From the NCBI GenBank assembly GCA_037892935.1, contig JAYXKI010000001.1, positions 4,092,001 to 4,156,000 of the forward strand: DNA of 64,000 bases, given 5' to 3'. The notes beneath the pieces were generated by a model. The model was given only the letters and a program-made list of their open reading frames with translations. It was not told the origin of the DNA and ran no database searches. Shown here piece after piece: positions 57,335 through 64,000 of this stretch (within the stretch, counting starts at the first letter, position 1; the number at the start of each line of letters is the position of its first letter). This DNA comes from Phlebopus portentosus. Taxonomy: Eukaryota > Basidiomycota > Agaricomycetes > Boletales > Boletinellaceae. The position numbers were made by a program, and so were the translations under genes.

Positions 57335-58235
57335 GTCTGTACTATTAAATCTGAGAGATCGGGTAGCGGCGCTTCATCTCTTCTTGTCTTCTCACCGCTA
57401 TGATCTCCGCGCGAACACCGCCTATCCCCAAAAAAGCATTCCTGGAATCGTGAGCCAAGGCGCGGACCCGTCGACGCACAGTGGTCAGCCGACACGAGCA
57501 CCAACACCTGTTCCGTCACTGAATCCTCGCCGAGGCTTCTCGAAGTCACGCGCACTATCACTTTCGACGAAACGACATCGCCGCCTGATCGGCAACACCG
57601 ACGACACCGACGAACGACTAATGAATCCCGACGAGCCATCGCACAATCCCACTCTGGACTACGGCTCCGAATAGGCGCTACGAGTGCACACGCGAGCGAC
57701 GTGCAGGTGTGAAGGAGGTGCCTCTCCCCAACTTCCTGAACTCGCTGGCATCGACGGCCAAGTGCTTGTCGAGTGCCAGTGTACCCAGTAATTGCACAAC
57801 GACAAGTTCGGCAGTCCTCTGTAGACGCAGGGAGGTTTCCGGGAGTATAAACGCACTCTAAGAGGCCATTGATCCGAATATACATGACCCGTAGTCCCAG
57901 TATGGTTTTGAGCGAGGTGGAGGCGCCGATTGGAAGAGGAGGAATGGAGATGGGTGGATTGTAGGCCGAGGAAGCTGTAGTTATGCATAGTAGCGTAGGG
58001 TTCCGGCAGATAGACAGCCGCCCTGGGGAGAGGGAGGAGAGGATAGGTAAGCACTTTGAGCACGATTTGAGGACAGCCAGGTACGTCGGTGTGCCACGTA
58101 TCGAATGTAAGGTCAAGAACTAAGTCGTAAGAGAGTAAAATAAGATAAACGAATGCGTAAGACTCGAGTATCCCGAGTAAATTATGTAAGAATGAGCCAA
58201 ATTTCCCTCCTGTGGAGGCTACCTTGTCGTGGTGG
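57335..58235 (-). repeat. Dispersed repeat R2 (uninterrupted copy)
   Basis: Matches R1 (45668-46067 joined to 46828-47345) in inverted orientation and shows the empty site for the 760-bp element at about 57863-57864. Two minus-strand frames (57316-58116, 266 codons, and 57659-58369, 236 codons) and a plus-strand frame (57264-57674, 136 codons) overlap. None has a domain I recognise, and R1 keeps none of them whole. Confidence 0.75.
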
Positions 58236-58246
58236 TGGTGGTGGTT

Positions 58247-58262
58247 GGGGGGGGGGGGGGGG
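58247..58262. repeat. Poly-G run flanked by GGT repeats
   Basis: About 16 consecutive G preceded by (GGT) units, at the edge of repeat R2. Confidence 0.9.
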
Positions 58263-58979
58263 CACGGTGTGCCCACGCTCGTCGCCAAAAGCCATCCGAA
58301 AGTACGAAATGTTGCTATACAATAATGACGTGAACCTGATCGCACCAGTCTTTTCAACGCGAACGACACGACAAATCGCTAGCAAGGATGGGCACAGTGA
58401 AGCTCATATCCCGAAGTCTAGACGTGCAGAAATCAGCCGTTGGCGCTATTGGGCAGAAAAGTTTAGAAACTAATACTTTAAGGCCCAAGGGTGAAAAGTC
58501 CCAAGCGCACGATGAGACAAATGAGTGAGCGTGTTGATGCGTAGTAGAAGATTAAATTATTAAGCTCAAACTCTTATGCTCTCGAGGAATTAATATTGGC
58601 AACAAACTGGCAAGAAGGAGGAAGATGACTCTGCTAACGGTCGCCATGAAGAACAACTTGATGGCAGCAGCTTACACAGTGAACCAAACCGAAAAGACGA
58701 TAGATGTATGAATCTCCCGCAGGATCGAGTGATGTAGGCACAGATCATAGCCAAAACGATCAGATTTTGATGAAGTGGAAGAAGGCCAAGTTGACGAAGT
58801 TGAGACTCGGAGGAAGGAAGCAATAAATATATTTGCAATTATTATGTAAGGATGATTAGATTGCCGACGGATCCGCGGTTTGGATGACGCGCCTGTGGCG
58901 ATCGACGCGTCTGGTAGCGGTAACTCGGAGTCCCAAGCCTCCGTCTTGGCAGAATCGCTCTTAACCGCCAACTACTATC
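58263..58979. other. Intergenic
   Basis: Upstream of the CNNM-type gene. Minus-strand frames (58590-58971) are not recognised. Confidence 0.35.
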
Positions 58980-61352
58980 ATGGCTAGGAGGACGTCCTCT
59001 CATCTCGTCCTCTTGTCGCTGTTTAGAGCCTTGCATAGGCTCGGAAGAGTCGTCGCCGCTCCGACGCTTCAGGTCAGAATGGTCTCTACCTTTGCCGGCG
59101 GCGAACCGGAGGAGGAACCGGGCTCGACGGGGTTCTGGATGCAGCTCCTTTTTAGCTGTATTCTCGTCCTGTTAGGAGGCGTATTTGCTGGGTGAGCCTT
59201 TGACAGTCTAAATCGAAGCATTTACGACTTACGATGAACTGAAACATTCGTGGCGAATGGTCTAGCTTAACGATTGGTCTTATGGGGCTTGACGATCTTC
59301 ATCTCCGTGTCTTGTCTACGTCCTCTGATGACGATGTAGAAAAGAAGAATGCAAGCAAAGGTACATAGCGGTCGTTATTGCTTTATCCGTCTCTTACGAA
59401 TGCTATTCTATAGTCTTGAGTCTTCTCAGGAAAGGTCGACATTGGGTTTTAGTCGTGCGTAGCTCATTGGCCACATACTTTCATGTATACTTACATTGTG
59501 TGTAGGTGCTGCTCCTAGGCAACGTGGTACGTGATGCACCTTGCAAGCAGAGCTTCGAATCGCTGTGCTCAAGCTATATGATAGATTGTCAACGAAAGTT
59601 TGCCGATTTTCCTGGACAGCGCTGTATGTTTGTCTTGTTGCATCTAGTTATCATTTCCAATGCTGATGTACGTCAGATTGGCGGCGGCGTAGCGGCTGTT
59701 GTCATTTCGACTGCTTTGATTGGTGTGTGGATCCGAGATAGAGTCCTTTGGTAAAGCTGACCTGTTATCTCATCAGTTGTATTCGGGTATGATCCTATTA
59801 GTACTGGACAAAATCAAAGAAGCTGAATTATATCTTATACATTACGTCGGTCTTCAGAGAGTACGTTGCCAATCATTTCTAGCGTTCGATTGTATCTTAC
59901 ACTGTTGTCAGAGTCATCCCACAAGCTGTCTGTGCTCGTTATGGCCTTTCTATTGGCGCAAAGTGCGCACCTTTGGTCCTCGGTCTCATGTACATCCTTG
60001 GTATGGTCTCCTTCCACTATTTTAAGTATGTCATCTGACGTGCTCAACATCAGCTCCTATCGCATATCCGATAGCGAAGCTATTAGACTATGTCCTCGGA
60101 GCAAATGAAGAACACACGTACAAGAAGGCAGAACTACGCTCGTTCTTGCAGTTCCATCGACAAGGAGAAGAACCTCTGCGGGATGACGAGATAGCTATTC
60201 TGAATGGCGTTCTTGAGCTGAATACGAAGAGCCTCGTGGAAATCATGACCCCGATTCAGGATGTGGTAACTCTGAGCGCGGACGCCGTGCTGGATCATAC
60301 GCTTGTCGACAAGATGTTAGCCATTTTCTTGACATGATTATAGGAGTGAGTCTGATCCCTTCCTGTATCAGCCTTGTGAGCGGATATTCGCGCTTCCCTG
60401 TCCATGAACCTGGACATCCAAAATCGTTCGTTGGCTTGTTGCTGATCAAGAAGGTTTGCTTTAATTTAACACGTTTCCTTGCTTTAGACCCGCTTTAATG
60501 CATTTCATAGCTGCTCTCTTACGATCCCTCCGAGGAGAAGAAAGTATCGGACCTCCCCTTGTCTATTCTTCCTGAAGCAGGTGTTGATATCAACTGCTTC
60601 CAAGCTCTTGATTACTTGTACGTTAAGCTCGTGAAGTTGCGCAAAGCAAACTTATGTCCGTCTACTACAGTCAAACGGGGCGCGCACACTTGCTTCTTGT
60701 TAGTAAGACCCCAGGTATCCCAGGCGGAGCTCTTGGGGTAGTGACACTCGAAGGTTTGTCATCTGCACTTTTTTGAGTCAAGGAGAAGGGGAAACTAATG
60801 AGACCTCTTCGTGACGCTCGCAGATATCATTGAAGAGATCATTGCTGAAGAGATCGTCGATGAGTTTGACCGCTATGAGGATAACCAATCAAAGAGGATG
60901 GCAAAGCGGAAAGGGACGACTGAAGTCATGAAAGGGTGTGTATATTTCTTTACCTTCTCCGTTTGTGTCGACATATTTAGGCTGATCTTCCTTGTAGAAT
61001 TGTCGAGCATGTCAAGCGCCGTGCAGGTAACTCCGATTTCTCCCATGCGGGACTGACGACGGTCATACAGGAAGGCGAGAACGAGACGACACCCCTAATC
61101 AGCCGCGTCGCCAATACCGATCCGGGTGATGCAAGTCATCGTAACGCCCAATATTCAGATAGGGAAACAGATGGCTCTCGGTCGTTGCAGAACGGATCGC
61201 TGGCATCGACGCAAGAATACCAGGCTCGGGATTATGGGCTGAATGGAGGTGGAAGCAACGGAAATGGAGGGCCGAGTTATGGGCCTACGCTGAACCCCTC
61301 ACCGCCCTCGTCGCGACACGGTATTGAACACATTAATTCTGAAAGGACATGA
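58980..61352 (+). CDS. CNNM/MAM3-type DUF21-CBS membrane protein
   Basis: ATG at 58980 and stop at 61352, with about eight introns. After the leader, the membrane DUF21 domain runs GFWMQLLFSCILVLLGGVFA, LTIGLMGLDDLHLRVLSTSS, IGGGVAAVVISTALI, VIFGEVIPQAVCARYGLSIG and LVLGLMYILAPIAYPIAKLL. The paired CBS region includes LELNTKSLVEIMTPIQDVVT, SGYSRFPVHEP, FVGLLLIKKLLSYDP and GALGVVTLEDIIEEIIAEEI. A Ser/Gly-rich tail follows. Family members (yeast Mam3, human CNNM) act in Mg/Mn homeostasis on vacuolar or plasma membranes. Confidence 0.9.
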
Positions 61353-61804
61353 AAAGAGCCACCGACTGTTGAATGCGGAAATGGATTGTCAAATTCATCT
61401 GAACGAATTTTCACCCATGCATCCATGCATCGGTCCCGTCGCATCTTTACAAGGTTATGAATACAATTAAGACTTCCTAGCATTATTCACTAAATAGCAT
61501 TTTTGTCGTGGTTTCGTTTATCAGTAGTCCGTATGCATACTTTTATCTCCGTCTACAATTTGCTTTCGCTCTAGTTTTCCCTAATGAACTCGCTCTTCCC
61601 TCAATGTTAGCGTATTTGTATCTAAAAAGTGGAATGCAAGGAACTTGTAGTCTGTGCTGTCTTGTGCAGATGGTTTGTGTGGGCTGTCTCAGGAGGAGAG
61701 CCGATAGGCAGTCAGAATGCCGGAAGGATATCTATCTAGATTCCGTTTGCTTGTTTATGATTTGGATCCGAATTTGAATCCTCGTCTAATTCCCTGACAC
61801 GTCT
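61353..61804. other. Intergenic between convergent genes
   Basis: 3' flanks of the CNNM-type and ChaC-like genes; no feature seen. Confidence 0.4.
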
Positions 61805-62970
61805 CTATCGAGAGAAGATGAACCAAGGGTGACCGTAGGAATGGCTGTAATAACGACCCACCTCCAATGCTGCCAAATGCGAATCGTGGCTCTCTGGAGC
61901 GAGTTTACGGACGACGTTGGCAAGCTCGTATAGGTATTCCTTATTGGGTCCTGAGGGTCCGACAGAGATGTATATGCGTTGCGCAAGGTCTTCTATTGGT
62001 TCAGAGCCAACTAAGAGTATCAAATCAATTAGCTGGTGAAAGACAAACGATGACGTTGAAACCTACTAAATGAGGGGTTTTCTGGCTTTCCGACGTATGT
62101 CTAGAATGTCAAGTCTGCATTGATAAAATGAAGATATTCAAATGAGCCGGGGCGTACGATAACCTGGATATATTCATTAGCTGCACTTCAGAACACAAGG
62201 GAACTCGGCATTGACATACACCGTGGATGCAGACTTTTTCTTGACCATCTTCTACATCGTATACATCGACTGATTCGACTGTGTATCCATCCTTTTCTCG
62301 ATAATCTGCGCATATTTTGAGGGAAAATTTGCGGCTTGCGTGATTGAGAAGCACGATGGTGAAAACACGTTGCTTACCAAGATATTCTCGAACGACTTCG
62401 TCGTGCTGTGGGTCTATCGTGTATGCTATTCCTAGGGGTATGTGAGTCCCTCTTCCGAAACTCATGGACCGATGAGATGGAAGATGTACCGACCCCAGAC
62501 AATGTCTTCCTCTGGAAAGGGGTCCTATAATCAAAAAGAGAAACATTCATCGATAGTCTTTGAATGAAGCTACTTCCGACTCTTACTTTGGCAGAGAACC
62601 TATCCCAGTCTTCTTTATGTACGAGGGTTACGACTCTCCCTGGATTCTGCGAGCATAAGTATCCGGATCTGTACGAAATGGAAGGTAACTGGATAACAAC
62701 CTCGGGTGTTCCGCGATGATCATGAGACTTCTGGGCAAATCGGCGTACGTAACCTTTGAGATATCCCGGCGCTAAATGCACTTTAGCAGATTTTTTGTGA
62801 CTTTGAGACAAACGTATCTACTCTGCTTGATTGTATGCGGAGGGGGCTTCGTGTTGAAGATTGATGAGTGATCGTGAGTAATTTGGTAGATATTCATAAA
62901 TGCGTACCTTCCAGATGAGTGATCCGTAACCAAAGACGACGTAAGGTTTTTTGTTTGTCGTCACGGTCAT
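61805..62970 (-). CDS. ChaC-like gamma-glutamylcyclotransferase
   Basis: The start MTVTTNKKPYVVFGYGSLIW (GYGSLIW is the substrate-binding loop of ChaC) is followed by introns with donor GTACGC and others. Next are LKGYVRRFAQKSHDHRGTPE, NPGRVVTLVHKEDW and DIVWGIAYTIDPQHDEVVRE. REKDGYTVESVDVYD carries the catalytic Glu after the FREK-like turn. The end is GPEPIEDLAQRIYISVGPSG, NKEYLYELANVVRKLAPESH and SHLAALE. The enzyme cleaves glutathione to 5-oxoproline and Cys-Gly in the cytosol. The stop at 61805 gives a short tail after ALE that may instead be an intron, so the 3' end is the least certain part. Confidence 0.88.
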
Positions 62971-63758
62971 GGTGGTCGATGTAATAAGTAATCAGTAAAG
63001 TCGAGTCATCAGGTCTGCGCCTGCCTTCATAGCGATCACGGCAACACCGTGGGAACCCGCTGCTTTCTTCCCTCCATCATCATGAATCATTGAATTTCTA
63101 AAAAATGTGGTCTCTTTTGATCTGCCCTCCGATCGGTTACGTGCGTTGGAATGAAGGCGCCGCTGTTCATTGCCAGTAATGACCGATCAGCATCAGGCTC
63201 AGTTGAGCCAACGGAGTCCGAGGCCATTGATACATTAGACGCATGGGACTGTACATTTCCTGCGTTGCTTTTCACGCACAGTTCACCTGACATTGCTCTG
63301 TGTATCGGTCGCGTAGAAGACTGGTCTCGAGAAGTCCCTACTTCTTGGCTCGGTGCAAGGCAAACACATCTCTCGCCATGACCTACAACGGTCAACTTGA
63401 GCTCTTCAATAAAATCGTGCGCAGAATACGCTATACCGAAGGATTCTTCCTGTTCTGGACCTCAAAACTTAATGGCAGCGAATCAAACAACCATTACTCC
63501 TATCATTCCACTTTTTGATAGCTTCCCTTGGCGCTCTGAAACGAACTAATTTTATCAATAATCAATACTTCGCTCCTCGAACGCTACGGTTAACAAATGA
63601 AGCTTCTTCTAGACCGAGATTGAGCAAGCTTCTATGCTGTCGGCCAAGCAGCTATGTTCTACACAGCGTGACAAAATTTGCACCCGAACAGTGACAAAAC
63701 TTGTATAAAGCTCAATAGCTTATAAGGCTTTGTCTACGAAGCTTCATCCTTGACAGCC
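62971..63758. other. Intergenic
   Basis: Holds the ChaC-like promoter. Overlapping frames on both strands at 63087-63395 are not recognised. Confidence 0.35.
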
Positions 63759-64000
63759 ATGAATGATGAATCCGGACAAGAGGCCTTTCTCATCAAAGTT
63801 CTTTCTAGTGACCAACTAGTTCGGGTAAGCGCCTGCGCCCTTTTCTACTCAAGAGTTCTTGCTAACGAAATTCTGACATAGAACCTTGCCGGTAAGTTAT
63901 TTCTATGAATCCTTTTCTTTGATTTGGTGAACACTCGGACAATAGCAAGCATATGACTCTAGTGGCGTTCGGTATCTACATCCCCTTCTCGGAGTAAGTT
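63759..64000 (+). pseudogene. DUF6533-like membrane protein, copy E, 5' part
   Basis: Runs off the right edge. Exon 1 (63759-63824) reads MNDESGQEAFLIKVLSSDQL, almost the same as copy D. The 10-nt micro-exon 1 (63882-63891, NLA) is intact with donor GTAAGT. The third exon (from about 63947) is readable as MTLVAFGIYIPFSE with the next donor GTAAGT, but an extra AT before the ATG triplet and one missing codon put it out of frame with the micro-exon. No acceptor nearby restores the frame, so I read it as a recent pseudogene. Confidence 0.55.

Overview
The window looks like chromosomal DNA from a basidiomycete (mushroom-forming) fungus. Genes sit on both strands and carry many 45-110 nt introns with GTNNGT donors. 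Several families are typical of Agaricomycetes: DUF6533-like membrane proteins, DUF6593, and sesquiterpene synthases of the basidiomycete class I type. There is no operon structure, and no bacterial or viral hallmark was seen.

Layout. 1-8.3 kb holds housekeeping genes: an unknown Ser-rich protein (minus, runs off the left edge), a small SH3/Tudor-like protein, Mediator subunit MED21, and a cullin-4-type scaffold. 8.4-9 kb has a decayed FAD-linked oxidase fragment. 10.2-16.9 kb is a tandem array of three DUF6533-like genes; copies B and C are broken and copy A needs an unusual splice. A fourth copy (D) lies inverted at 21.4-23.3 kb and a fifth (E) starts at 63.76 kb and runs off the right edge. 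Between them are a 2-oxoglutarate/Fe(II) oxygenase (17.2-18.4 kb) and a mitochondrial-type phosphatidylserine decarboxylase (19.1-20.9 kb). 24-36.3 kb resembles a sesquiterpene biosynthetic locus in decay: an NmrA-like fragment, an intact terpene synthase (TS1), two terpene synthase pseudogenes (TS2, TS3), a decayed and a nearly complete copy of a second 2OG oxygenase, and an intact SDR.

36.7-45.2 kb is again conserved: proline dehydrogenase, BCP1/BCCIP, a ferric reductase-like gene, and a convergent CTR copper transporter (a plausible reduce-then-import pair). 45.7-47.4 kb holds a dispersed repeat (R1) split by a 760-bp inverted-repeat element. A second, uninterrupted copy of that repeat (R2, opposite orientation) is at 57.3-58.2 kb and shows the empty site. 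48.1-49.9 kb has a frameshifted antibiotic-biosynthesis-monooxygenase-domain gene and a second intact terpene synthase (TS4), whose exon lengths are identical to TS1. The rest (51-63 kb) is VPS35, a small unknown protein, a DUF6593 protein, a CNNM/MAM3-type DUF21-CBS membrane protein and a ChaC-like gamma-glutamylcyclotransferase.

Themes: (1) a small sesquiterpene locus undergoing gene birth and death, with remnants of tailoring enzymes; (2) a DUF6533-like family with a conserved 10-nt micro-exon and several splice-site lesions; (3) a nested inverted-repeat element with a clear target-site duplication. All assignments are by eye from translated sequence; no database search was run.
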